Below, in pieces: positions 49,441-57,767 of a stretch of DNA of 64,000 nucleotides (positions are counted from its first letter, which is position 1; each line of letters starts with the position of its first letter). The stretch lies in NCBI RefSeq assembly GCF_000399685.1, contig NZ_KB976987.1, positions 3,391,943 to 3,455,942 of the forward strand, read 5' to 3'. The stretch comes from Acinetobacter pittii ANC 4050. GTDB taxonomy: Bacteria; Pseudomonadota; Gammaproteobacteria; Pseudomonadales; Moraxellaceae. The position numbers were made by a program, and so were the translations under genes. The notes under the pieces are model-generated. The model had not been told where the DNA came from. It saw only the letters and a program-made list of their open reading frames with translations, and made no database searches.

Positions 49441-50029
49441 TGCGATATCCTTCAAAGAATATACCCTTTAGTGAGGTATTTCATAAACGCAATCGCATCA
49501 TAGCTAAGGAAATAGGAGCTTGGGAACTCACTTCATCAAAACGTTACAACAGTGTTACATTGAGTAAACAGACTAGGGATAAATTGTGAAGATTAATAAA
49601 AATTAATAATAAAGTGAAAAAGAACATTTATTTTTTAGTTATTCTAATTAAGCTGGTCCTATTTCCCTCTTACAGCTTTTTAACTCCCATCTCCTAAATT
49701 TTTTATCATTATTCATAAGCTATTTGCCTATATCTCTAGATGTGATGTAGTTCTCATTATTTATTAGAGGAAACGGCATACTAATTGCTTATTATGAGAA
49801 TAGGGTGCTTTTTAGCACTTTTTTGAACCATATTCTGCCAGAAATATAAATGTACAGGGCAGAACTGTATTTTTGCTTATTCGGGAAAAGGTAATTTAGC
49901 TTTTCTCATGTTTATATATTCCATGAAGTGTAAATTTCACATGAAATATATCTAAAGAAATAGCACTTTATTTCGAATAATCAAAAATAAAAATAGATGT
50001 CTATAAACAAAAAAACAGAGATCTTAAAG
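49441..50029. other. AT-rich spacer with an orphan terminator-like hairpin
   Basis: This 589-base region has no gene that can be supported. It should hold the promoter of the minus-strand hydrophilin gene and that of the 50030 gene. A small hairpin gtgct/agcac (49805-49809/49814-49818) followed by six T residues lies far from any upstream gene end, which would fit a short non-coding RNA. Confidence 0.35.
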
Positions 50030-50338
50030 ATGAAAATTATTGCTTCCCTTCTTGTATTAGTCGGCTTAATCGCCTTTGTTTTCTACTTTAAACCCACAAG
50101 CGGTGCAGCTGATGTGTTCAATTCTGCTTTACATGAGTCGAATTCACCACAGCCAAATACATCGTCTTTTCTTTCAAAACTTAAGGAGCCTACCCAACCT
50201 AAAAATCTATCTCAACATTCAACTCATTCTCAATCGGTATCAGTTAATACCGTTCCTTTATATGACACGAAAAGTGATCTTTCTATTCAACCGATTGATC
50301 CAGAAAAAGATCCAGCAAATGAAATAAAAGCGAAATAA
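50030..50338 (+). CDS. Short membrane-anchored Pro/Ser-rich protein
   Basis: The 102-residue protein has one N-terminal hydrophobic helix (KIIASLLVLVGLIAFVFYF). A polar tail follows, rich in Ser, Pro, Gln, His and Asn, and looks disordered. No family was recognised. The stop lies 35 bases before the protease start, so the pair is probably one transcript. A role as protease partner or anchor is a guess from position. The start at 49997 is also possible. Confidence 0.55.
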   Translation: MKIIASLLVLVGLIAFVFYFKPTSGAADVFNSALHESNSPQPNTSSFLSKLKEPTQPKNLSQHSTHSQSVSVNTVPLYDTKSDLSIQPIDPEKDPANEIKAK

Positions 50339-50373
50339 GCAAATTGTTAGTTGAAAAACTACGGAGAAAAATA

Positions 50374-51729
50374 ATGCAAAGTAAAACGTTATTTCTATTA
50401 GGTCTATGTACGATTTTAAGTACAACAGCATCCGCTCTTCCTTTAGAGTCTAAAGGTGCTAAGCAGCGATTAAATCAAGCAGCAAAACAAAAAGTATTTC
50501 AGGGCAAAATCGATTTGGATGCCTTAGTCAATAATGATTCGAATGATTTAATTGTTGAATACGATATTCCTTCGACGAGTGTACTTTCTGGTCTAGAACG
50601 GCGAAGTTATATTGCTACAAATAAAAAGAATATTCAGGCAAGGTTTAACCGTGCTGGTGGTGTTCAAGTACTTCGGGACTACAATAATTTACCTTTAGCT
50701 TTTTATCGGATTAGTAATCGGGAGGCTTTAGTCACTTTATTGAATGATCCGAATGTTAAAGCGGTTTATCCGAACCGTATTAACCGTACTGCGACTAATG
50801 AAAGTTTACCTTTGATTAATCAACCACAGGCAAACACCAATGGCTTCACCGGTGAGGGTTCTAGTGTGGCAGTGATTGATACAGGGGTGAATTATCTACA
50901 TTCAGATTTTGGGTGTACGGCAGTGAACACACCATCCAATACTTGTCGAGTTGTTTATTCATTTGATAGTGCACCAGATGATGGCACTTTAGATGATGAT
51001 GGGCATGGGAGTAATGTTTCAGGTATTGTATCTAAGGTTGCCACCAAGACCAAAATTATAGGCATTGATGTTTTTAGAAAGGTTAGATCCCAAGGTAAAT
51101 GGGTAAGCACAGCTTATGATAGTGATATTCTCGCGGGGATTAACTGGGCTGTAAATAATGCACAAACCTACAATATTAAAGCAGTTAATTTAAGCCTTGG
51201 TGTACCGGGTGTTAAATATACCTCGGAGTGTAGCGATAGCAGTTATGGAACGGCATTTGCCAATGCACGAGCTGTTGGTGTGGTTCCGGTTGTAGCTTCA
51301 GGTAATGATGCATTTTCAGATGGAATTTCATCTCCTGCCTGTGTTGCTGGTGCCGTAAGAGTGGGGGCTGTTTATGATAGTAATATTGGTGGTGTGTCAT
51401 GGGGGAATCCGGTGAAATGTTCTGACCCGACAACAGCAGCAGACAAAGTGGCGTGCTTTAGTAATGGCGGTAGCCTTGTGACTTTGTTGGCACCGGGAGC
51501 AATGATTACGGCAGGTGGTTACACCATGGGTGGTACATCTCAAGCGACACCGCATGTAGCAGGAGCGATTGCTTTATTACGAGCGAATAGTGTGAGTCCA
51601 GCAGAAAGTATTGATCAAACCATTAGCCGTTTAAAAACGACAGGTAAGCCAATTACTGACTCAAGAACGGGCTTGGTTTTCCCGCGTATTGATTTACTGG
51701 CAGCAACAAATGGTTTAACCATTAATTAA
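50374..51729 (+). CDS. Secreted subtilisin-like serine protease (S8)
   Basis: The 451-residue protein has a signal peptide (about 1-21) and an I9-like propeptide region (roughly 55-140: LIVEYDIP, RAGGVQVLRDYNNLPLAFYR, ALVTLLNDPNVKAVYPN). The catalytic domain carries Asp169 in AVIDTGVNY, His211 in DDGHGSNVSG, the oxyanion Asn311 in VASGND, and Ser389 in GGTSQATPHVAGA. There are several cysteines, suggesting disulfides outside the cytoplasm. The ATG at 50374 follows GGAG. Its target is unknown. Confidence 0.88.
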   Translation: MQSKTLFLLGLCTILSTTASALPLESKGAKQRLNQAAKQKVFQGKIDLDALVNNDSNDLIVEYDIPSTSVLSGLERRSYIATNKKNIQARFNRAGGVQVLRDYNNLPLAFYRISNREALVTLLNDPNVKAVYPNRINRTATNESLPLINQPQANTNGFTGEGSSVAVIDTGVNYLHSDFGCTAVNTPSNTCRVVYSFDSAPDDGTLDDDGHGSNVSGIVSKVATKTKIIGIDVFRKVRSQGKWVSTAYDSDILAGINWAVNNAQTYNIKAVNLSLGVPGVKYTSECSDSSYGTAFANARAVGVVPVVASGNDAFSDGISSPACVAGAVRVGAVYDSNIGGVSWGNPVKCSDPTTAADKVACFSNGGSLVTLLAPGAMITAGGYTMGGTSQATPHVAGAIALLRANSVSPAESIDQTISRLKTTGKPITDSRTGLVFPRIDLLAATNGLTIN

Positions 51730-51782
51730 ATCGCTTATTTATAAATTTAAATTAAGTCCAAGAAATTTTTAAATAGCTATAA

Positions 51783-51822
51783 CCCGTTGCGAAGGGCAGC
51801 TTTTGCAACGGGCTTTTTTTGA
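51783..51822 (+). terminator. Protease terminator
   Basis: Arms cccgttgc (51783-51790) and gcaacggg (51805-51812), with a 14-base loop that itself may pair weakly, are followed by a seven-T run. Confidence 0.85.
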
Positions 51823-51827
51823 AAAAG

Positions 51828-52259
51828 TTAATGACACTTTGCTAAATTTGCAGGATTAAAGTTGCTTTGGAGCTTTTTGAAATTATTCTGAATTTCTGGA
51901 TCTTGAATGTTAAAAGTGGTTGAGCTTTTGGTTGTAGAGTTTGTTGCCTGATTTAATATACCTGATTCATCAGGGTATTGTTGAGTGAACGATGTAGCTG
52001 AAATTAGGCCTTTATCATTAAATACCCAGTGTTCAGTCACATGTCCACCACCTAAATATCCCGTAAACTCAATCATGCAAGCTTGCTTATCTTGTTTAAT
52101 AAGTTTAGCTACATTACCTGTCGTTGAGGGATAGGCTTCAATATTCGTATCTTGCTCTAAAACTTGTGCCTGAGAATAAGGAGAGATAGGTGCTGAAGTT
52201 GCACATGCAGTTAATGCCAAGCAGCATAGGGTGGAAAAGAGAAGTTTGTGACTATTCAT
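51828..52259 (-). CDS. Putative lipoprotein of unknown function
   Basis: The 143-residue protein starts MNSHKLLFSTLCCLALTACA, a lipoprotein signal with lipobox ALTAC. The mature part has a CMIEFTGYLGGGHVTEHWVFND stretch, Ser/Thr-rich parts, and a terminal KCH with a possible paired Cys. No family was recognised. The ATG at 52259 has AGGAAT about seven bases upstream. It shares orientation with the next gene upstream (52356-52775), and both face the protease. Confidence 0.7.
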   Translation of the reverse strand: MNSHKLLFSTLCCLALTACATSAPISPYSQAQVLEQDTNIEAYPSTTGNVAKLIKQDKQACMIEFTGYLGGGHVTEHWVFNDKGLISATSFTQQYPDESGILNQATNSTTKSSTTFNIQDPEIQNNFKKLQSNFNPANLAKCH

Positions 52260-52321
52260 AAGGCAGATTCCTAGCTTTTTATAGTGGATGATCATTAGTT
52301 CTAGATGAATATATGTATTTA

Positions 52322-52345
52322 TAAAAGCGCGAATTTATCGCGCTG
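52322..52345 (-). terminator. Terminator after the second hydrophilin gene
   Basis: Arms agcgcga (52326-52332) and tcgcgct (52338-52344) form a seven-base stem. On the minus strand the hairpin is followed by TTTAT. Confidence 0.7.
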
Positions 52346-52355
52346 TCCAAGCAAA

Positions 52356-52775
52356 TTAGTTAGTTGTTGTGCTTGATTTGCTTAACTCGCCTTGCTCTAT
52401 CGGAATATTTTCACCGTTTCGACTACTGGTAATATTTTGCTTCGCCTGATCTATTTTTGTTTCGGTAAAAGCTTTTGCGGTATCTGCTTTTTGCTGAACG
52501 ACCTCTGCTTTTTCAGCCGTAAACTCTTTGGTGTTTTTCCACTTTTCACTAATTTTATTTGAAGTTTTTTCAGAAGCTCCTTGAATAGAGTCTCCTAAAT
52601 TTTGTATGCCTTTTCCTGTTTTATACAGTAATACACGACCTAAGCTTGGGTTGTCACCATAAGGTTGTGTTTTAGGTGTTGTTTCAACAACTTGTTGTGG
52701 CTGTGTTGTTTCTGCAAATAAGGTTGATGAAGCCAATATAGAACTTGCAACGCATAATACTTGTAAGATTTTCAT
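52356..52775 (-). CDS. Second secreted hydrophilic LEA-like protein
   Basis: The 139-residue protein has a signal peptide (about 1-21, ending TLFA-E). The mature part is almost fully hydrophilic, rich in Lys, Glu, Gln, Thr and Ser. It contains KNTKEFTAEKAEVVQQKADT and then AKAFTETKIDQAKQN, amphipathic 11-residue-like repeats. The KEFTAEK sequence is shared with the larger hydrophilin at 48607, so the two are related or convergent. The start at 52775 follows GGGGAG. Its role is unknown; a stress-protection (desiccation) role is inferred. Confidence 0.68.
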   Translation of the reverse strand: MKILQVLCVASSILASSTLFAETTQPQQVVETTPKTQPYGDNPSLGRVLLYKTGKGIQNLGDSIQGASEKTSNKISEKWKNTKEFTAEKAEVVQQKADTAKAFTETKIDQAKQNITSSRNGENIPIEQGELSKSSTTTN

Positions 52776-52922
52776 ATGGATCAATCTCCCCAACCAGAAT
52801 CAAAAGATGAAGAGGTGATCTTACTGTTAAAAATAAAGCTTGTACTGCAATGAGATAAAACCCATACGATTTGATTACGATAAATCATCATTTAATAGCA
52901 GTAAAACAATGAGACTAATGGC

Positions 52923-53789
52923 TCACAAACAAAATTCAGACTTAATTAATTCTATAAACATATCTCGAGCTTTATGGTTACTCACATTTTTGTGCCAGAA
53001 AAAGTGATTTTGCATAAAGGAAAGATATTCAAACTTATAACTTTGAATATGGGCTAAATTTTTATATTGCTCATAAATGCTCTTGGGCACCAAAGCCACC
53101 CCTGAGCCTGCACTAACACAACCAATAATGGTGGCATAACTGGTAATGCTAGTGATGGGAAGAGAAATATTCTTAAGTTTAAGCCATTCTTCGAGAGCTG
53201 CGCGGTAAGGGCAGCCTTCAGTCCACATAAAGATTTCTTTGCCAATTAGGTCTTCTTGGCAATTAATTTCACCCAAAGAGTGAGATGCAATTAAGACCAT
53301 GTCTTCTTGGTAAATGCTGAGTTTATTAAGCATTGGAAAATCAATATTACCCGCCACAATCGCACCATCAAGTTTATGCTGAGAAATATCGAGTAATAGC
53401 TGTTTCCATGTGCCAGTAATAATTTGAATGGAAACTTCTGGAAAACGTTGATGGTATTTCGCTAGCAAATTAGGCAGGCGAGTTGTAGCAGAAGATTCAA
53501 TAGCGCCAATTTTTAATGGGCCAGAAGGAGGAGCATCTGGATGAATGCTTCGTTTTGCTTCATCACACAGCGCTAAAATTTTATGGCAATAATTAAGAAA
53601 GATTTCTCCAGATGGGGTCAGTTTTAAACTTTTCCCTTCTCGGTAAAACAACGGTGCACCCAGTTCTTCTTCGAGTTGTTTAATCCGTGTTGTGATGTTG
53701 GATGGTACGCAATGCAGTTGCATTGATGCCTTAGCCATTGTTCCGCATTCAACCACAGTTTGGAACATTTTTAACTGAGCGATATCCAT
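52923..53789 (-). CDS. LysR-family transcriptional regulator
   Basis: The 288-residue protein has the N-terminal helix-turn-helix typical of LysR regulators (MDIAQLKMFQTVVECGTMAKA, SNITTRIKQLEEELGAPLFYR) and a periplasmic-binding-like effector domain (GPLKIGAIESSATTRLP, GSGVALVPKS). It is divergent from an EamA transporter gene 108 bases away, the usual arrangement for regulator and target. It probably controls that exporter. The effector is unknown. Confidence 0.92.
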   Translation of the reverse strand: MDIAQLKMFQTVVECGTMAKASMQLHCVPSNITTRIKQLEEELGAPLFYREGKSLKLTPSGEIFLNYCHKILALCDEAKRSIHPDAPPSGPLKIGAIESSATTRLPNLLAKYHQRFPEVSIQIITGTWKQLLLDISQHKLDGAIVAGNIDFPMLNKLSIYQEDMVLIASHSLGEINCQEDLIGKEIFMWTEGCPYRAALEEWLKLKNISLPITSITSYATIIGCVSAGSGVALVPKSIYEQYKNLAHIQSYKFEYLSFMQNHFFWHKNVSNHKARDMFIELIKSEFCL

Positions 53790-53897
53790 GTTTTATCATT
53801 CACTTTTAATGAATATTTAGCTCAATATAAGTTAATTTTATTCAACTATCCATGCGCATATGATGAAAGTGTTCCATTCCACTAGTGCAGATTTAAC
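53790..53897. promoter_or_regulatory. Divergent LysR/EamA control region
   Basis: The 108-base spacer carries A/T-rich dyads of the T-N11-A type typical of LysR boxes (around 53800-53850). It is the likely site of autoregulation and control of the EamA gene. No single site stands out. Confidence 0.45.
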
Positions 53898-54800
53898 ATG
53901 GCAATTTCTCTTGCTGCCGAAACCCAGCCTCCAGCTTTTAAGCTCTATTTATGCATTGCTGTGACCGTTTTTTGTTGGGGCTATTCACCTATTGGTGTAC
54001 ATAGTGCCTTGCATTCATATACACCGCAGCATATTGCCTTGCTCCGTTTTTTGATTGCATCGTTTTTTTTACTACTTTTGGTCATGAAAAAAGGCATTCA
54101 GCCTTTAAATTGGAAGGATGTTCCTGCTCTTGCTGTATTAGGATTTTTCTCTGTAACGCTACATCATTTGCTCATAAATACAGGGCAGCAATATGTGACT
54201 GCGGTTGCATCCAGCATCTTAAGCCAATCTATTCCTTTATTTACTTTTATTATTTCAGTTTTAGTTTTTAAAGAAAAAATCAGTTTTAAACAGTGGTTAT
54301 GTATTTTATTGGGACTTGGCGGCGCCGTGTTAGTGGTCAGTGGAGATCATGGTTTTGGTGTACCGAGTCCTTATAGTTTGTTGATTGTTTTAGCCGCAAT
54401 TGCGTGGGGTCTGTACTTTAATTTATATAAAAAATTTGCCTTAAATTATGATGCATTGAGCATGATGTGCTACATCATCTGGTTCGGGACTATTCCTTTA
54501 CTATTTTATAGTGCTCATTTGCCTAGTGAAATTTTACATGCTACTTGGCAAGCCAATATGTCGGTTGTCCTATTGGGTATTTTTCCAAGTGCGATGGCTT
54601 ATGTACTGTGGGGATATGTACTTAAAAATATGCCGTTAACGATTGCATCGAATTTTTTATATTGCTCACCGATTGTCGCAATGAGCTTGGCAGTTGTTTT
54701 CTTAAATGAAAAACCATCAATGATGGTGTTACTAGGTGGGGTAATTATTGTGGGAAGTTTGGTGTGGATGAATTGGGGGAATAGGCGTACTATCGAATAA
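53898..54800 (+). CDS. EamA-family exporter, LysR-linked
   Basis: The 300-residue protein has ten membrane segments in two EamA halves: FCWGYSPIGVHSAL and LLRFLIASFFLLLL in the first, AAIAWGLYFNLYKKF and NFLYCSPIVAMSLAVVFLNEKP in the second. It differs from the tandem pair at 20-22 kb, so it is not a recent copy. With the divergent LysR gene it is likely to be induced by a metabolite it exports. The substrate is unknown. Confidence 0.85.
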   Translation: MAISLAAETQPPAFKLYLCIAVTVFCWGYSPIGVHSALHSYTPQHIALLRFLIASFFLLLLVMKKGIQPLNWKDVPALAVLGFFSVTLHHLLINTGQQYVTAVASSILSQSIPLFTFIISVLVFKEKISFKQWLCILLGLGGAVLVVSGDHGFGVPSPYSLLIVLAAIAWGLYFNLYKKFALNYDALSMMCYIIWFGTIPLLFYSAHLPSEILHATWQANMSVVLLGIFPSAMAYVLWGYVLKNMPLTIASNFLYCSPIVAMSLAVVFLNEKPSMMVLLGGVIIVGSLVWMNWGNRRTIE

Positions 54801-54864
54801 GCTATAGATCATTAAACTATCTGTAGACTAATGTGTCTTGCGTTATTTGCTTTAAGAGAATGAG

Positions 54865-55149
54865 ATGATTGTTGTTACCTTGACCTATAAAAAACCATTA
54901 GCCGAAGTTGATGCTGTACTCAAAGAGCATATTGCATTTTTAGATCATTACTATGAGCAAAAGAAGTTTCTGGCATCAGGGCGTCGAGAAAATAGAGTAG
55001 GTGGGGTGATTTTAGTTTTAAGCTCTTCGATTCAAGAAGCTGAAGAAATCATGAAAAATGATCCCTTTTATATTCATGATGTGGCTGATTATGATTTTAT
55101 GTGGTTTGAGCCATCGAAAAGTTTAGAAGAAATTAAAGCATTTGTTTAA
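54865..55149 (+). CDS. YciI-family protein
   Basis: The 94-residue ferredoxin-like-fold protein begins MIVVTLTYKKPLAEVDAVLKEH. It carries the YciI features HIAFLDHYYEQKKFLASGRR and NDPFYIHDVADYDFMWFEP, with conserved His and Asp residues. YciI proteins are small putative hydrolases or dehalogenase-like enzymes; the function is unknown. It may be co-transcribed with the EamA gene 64 bases upstream. It ends at the terminator at the edge of the accessory insertion. Confidence 0.85.
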   Translation: MIVVTLTYKKPLAEVDAVLKEHIAFLDHYYEQKKFLASGRRENRVGGVILVLSSSIQEAEEIMKNDPFYIHDVADYDFMWFEPSKSLEEIKAFV

Positions 55150-55155
55150 TTCAAA

Positions 55156-55190
55156 TAATAAAGGGATCTATAAAAGATCCCTTTATTATT
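55156..55190. terminator. Bidirectional terminator between yciI-like and ATPase genes
   Basis: Arms aataaagggatct and agatccctttatt (about 55156-55186) form a long stem with A and T flanks, located between convergent genes. It may also mark the left edge of the glyS-linked insertion. Confidence 0.88.
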
Positions 55191-56846
55191 TTATATGTAA
55201 TCTTCATTCGAGTAGATATCCGTCTGTTCCAGAACAATATCTAAAGCTCTATGGAGCATTTTATGTATTTTTATTGAAGTAGCTCTTTTAGCTTCTCCTA
55301 TTGTGATATTTGGTTGATCTATATAGGACCATATAAAGGTTTCTAAACTGCTAATTTTAATTCCAATAGTACCAGTTTTATATAATGCTACGAGGAGCTG
55401 AGAAATTATCTCACTTTCCTTTATTGTAGATTTTGGCTCCATAATTTTTTTGCAGATTTCAATACAACTATCTGTTTCATTATATTCATATAAAGTGAGT
55501 ATGACCTCTTGTAAAGATTCTCCCGCTAAAGTTGAACGTGAAATATTAGCTGTTTTGCCTCTAAGTATTTCAATTATATCTAAGAAAGATGGATAAATCT
55601 GAGACCATTCTTCAGAAAGTGAATTTAAGCGTTTACTTGAATATATGGCTTCAGCGGCGAGGAGGGCGCGCCATGAAATTTTATTATCGGAAGATTTTTG
55701 GAAACAAGTATTTACGAATTGCAGTATATCCCTTGGTCTGCGTAAAGTACGTTCGATTAGAAAGTCAAAGGCTAATTGGCCACCCTTCTTTCGAGGGGAC
55801 GGAAATAAATCATCAAATGTAATATTCCCATTTGTGTATTGGAATTTAAATACTTGATTAATTCTTTTTTCAACTAGATTCCTCAAGTCGAAAGGTTGCC
55901 ATAATATATCCAATATATATGACTCATATTTTTCTTCTTGAAATCCTGAGTCTCGAGTTTTATCAAAAACTAATTGTAGTAAATCTTTTCTTAAAGCTAT
56001 AACAATTTTTATTTGTGCTAGTTTTCTGAATGACTTAATTTCCTCAATAAGTGCTCGGATGAACCTACATCTAGTTGATGTGTTTGCCCAGTCTTCATCA
56101 AGCTGATCAATTATTAAGTAAAATTTCTTTTGTGGGTCATTAAAGGCTGATTCATTTAAAGTATCTAATATATGATTTAAATTGGCTAGTTGAGAACCAT
56201 CTATAACTTGATTGGCTTTTCTTTTTATATCTGTAATCTGTTCTTCAGAATATCTAGAAAGACCTTCGGCTCCAGCCTTGATAATTTGGCTATTCGCTCC
56301 TAAAGAGGCCTTTGTCTCACTTTCTAATTTGCTAGTGATTTGTTTAAGCTGTTCATCTGTTTCTAACCAAAATTTATCTCCCCATTGCTGAAAGTATTCA
56401 TATGCTTTTTTTTCATTATTATCTTTAAACCAATCTAAAAAATTCCTAAAAATTGAACTTTGAGATGAGAAACTATTATTGAAATCATATCTTAATTTTA
56501 ATAACTCAAGAATAATAATATGTCTCCATAACATTCTATAAAATAGATCTAATTTTATATCTAAATTTTCAAAAAAATTAATAATATCAGAGTGTTCTAA
56601 GAATTTTATGGAGATATCGTGAGGGTCTAAGCGCTTACATTTAGAAACTGACTTTTCTAATTTGTATAGTAAGGCACTTTTCCCTGAACCTGTTCTCCCT
56701 AGAATGATCGATTTAGGATTTTTAACATCGATTAATTGTTCAAGATAGCCATTATCTATAAAACAAGAATCTAGTAGTTTGCTATCAGCTTCTGCATCAA
56801 GCTCACCTATTCTTAAATCTTTTGCAAATGTAATATTTTTTGTCAT
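55191..56846 (-). CDS. P-loop ATPase (Sll1717-like) of unknown function
   Basis: The 551-residue protein has Walker A GRTGSGKSALL (Lys56) and Walker B FYLIIDQLDEDW near residue 245. A later RTLRRPRDILQFVN acts like a sensor-2/arginine motif. It resembles the stand-alone P-loop ATPases annotated as the Sll1717 family (from memory). The C-terminal 150 residues are helical and unrecognised. The gene is strikingly AT-rich beside glyS and lies between a terminator and a foreign glyS tail, which indicates horizontal gain. Family members often sit in accessory islands; a defence role is possible but unproven. Confidence 0.7.
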   Translation of the reverse strand: MTKNITFAKDLRIGELDAEADSKLLDSCFIDNGYLEQLIDVKNPKSIILGRTGSGKSALLYKLEKSVSKCKRLDPHDISIKFLEHSDIINFFENLDIKLDLFYRMLWRHIIILELLKLRYDFNNSFSSQSSIFRNFLDWFKDNNEKKAYEYFQQWGDKFWLETDEQLKQITSKLESETKASLGANSQIIKAGAEGLSRYSEEQITDIKRKANQVIDGSQLANLNHILDTLNESAFNDPQKKFYLIIDQLDEDWANTSTRCRFIRALIEEIKSFRKLAQIKIVIALRKDLLQLVFDKTRDSGFQEEKYESYILDILWQPFDLRNLVEKRINQVFKFQYTNGNITFDDLFPSPRKKGGQLAFDFLIERTLRRPRDILQFVNTCFQKSSDNKISWRALLAAEAIYSSKRLNSLSEEWSQIYPSFLDIIEILRGKTANISRSTLAGESLQEVILTLYEYNETDSCIEICKKIMEPKSTIKESEIISQLLVALYKTGTIGIKISSLETFIWSYIDQPNITIGEAKRATSIKIHKMLHRALDIVLEQTDIYSNEDYI

Positions 56847-56862
56847 TTTAGCTATTTAGTAA

Positions 56863-56973
56863 TAAACCCCACTAAATATATAGCGGGGTTTATTTTAAAG
56901 ATCAAGTATTATAAATACTTAACTATGCAATACACTTACATCAGCAAACTGGTTATGCAACTGAGCTAATAAA
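56863..56973 (-). pseudogene. Diverged duplicate of the glyS 3' end and terminator
   Basis: Positions 56863-56945 match 57712-57794 at 70 of 83 bases with no gap, and similarity goes on to about 56973. The block holds a copy of the glyS terminator (arms aaacccc and ggggttt) and the last glyS codons, which still read LLAQLHN-QF-ADVSVLHS then stop. A nine-base deletion is present relative to glyS. The two valine codons differ only at the third position, as expected of a glyS end from a related species and not of random decay. It lies between two unrelated cargo genes. Confidence 0.85.
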
Positions 56974-57010
56974 TAAAAAATAGTTAACTTTTAATAGTAA
57001 TCTATATCTT

Positions 57011-57697
57011 TTACTTTTTCCAACGTATTGCTAATTGTATTAAGTTAATTAATGCAGTGGGCTGTTCTTTTTGGATATCTTCAATATACTTCTCAAAATA
57101 GATAAAAGTATTAATAAGTTGACTTCTCATCATCTGTTTTAGAAGAAATTCATCAAATTCATTATTTCTTATACCAATAGAAATATATTCATAAAAGTTA
57201 AGTACATATCTAAGATCTAATTTCTCTTGAGTATTCAAATTATCAAATTCAGTAAGACAGTCTTTGTTATTTTGAGTTTTCTTTAATCTTTCAACCGCTT
57301 TTGTAATGCTATCGAATTTTTCAGTATAGCTATCTGATAATCTAGAATTCATTAATGCTTGAATCGAATGACTTTTTATAGTGGATATAAATTGGAACCT
57401 ACCAGCATATAGCCATCCAGTCACAGCAAAAATTACTCCTAAAAAAGTTATAAATTTATCATCAAATAAAAGAGAACTTTTTGCAATTTTTAAACCAAGA
57501 AACTTGATTTCAAAAAAGAAGGAATTCCATGTAAAAAAAAGGAGAATTGTTATTAAGGTAAAAGCTATCATTTGATCTAAATGGTAATAACTTTTTGGGC
57601 GTACAAAAAAGGTTCTATCTTGAAATAAGTAAAAAGCAAGCCAAACCAGAAAATAAGGTATAACAAGTAAAATAGAATGTAGTATTAAAAATTTCAT
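57011..57697 (-). CDS. Membrane protein, DUF4760-like
   Basis: The 228-residue protein has two to three N-terminal membrane segments: LILHSILLVIPYFLVWLAFYL, a second around residues 47-62, and one near 85-100. A soluble helical domain follows with LNFYEYISIGIRNNEFDEFLL and MMRSQLINTFIYFEKYI, the pattern of the DUF4760 group. The function is unknown. The upstream in-frame GTG at 57721 is rejected because it lies inside the glyS terminator. It is very AT-rich and flanked by two copies of the glyS end, so it is probably acquired. Confidence 0.65.
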   Translation of the reverse strand: MKFLILHSILLVIPYFLVWLAFYLFQDRTFFVRPKSYYHLDQMIAFTLITILLFFTWNSFFFEIKFLGLKIAKSSLLFDDKFITFLGVIFAVTGWLYAGRFQFISTIKSHSIQALMNSRLSDSYTEKFDSITKAVERLKKTQNNKDCLTEFDNLNTQEKLDLRYVLNFYEYISIGIRNNEFDEFLLKQMMRSQLINTFIYFEKYIEDIQKEQPTALINLIQLAIRWKK

Positions 57698-57711
57698 ATT
57701 ATATATATTTA

Positions 57712-57737
57712 AAAACCCCACTAAACTTATAGCGGGG
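57712..57737 (-). terminator. glyS terminator (resident copy)
   Basis: The stem ataaaccccgc-type arms, seen as aaacccc (57713-57719) and ggggttt (57734-57740), follows the glyS stop on the minus strand. A diverged copy lies at 56863. Confidence 0.75.
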
Positions 57738-57767
57738 TTTATTTAAAATATCAAGAATTATAAGTGC

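Noticed and set aside
57698..57721. GTG start of the DUF4760-like gene at 57721
   Set aside because: It lies in the glyS terminator stem; the ATG at 57697 is more plausible.
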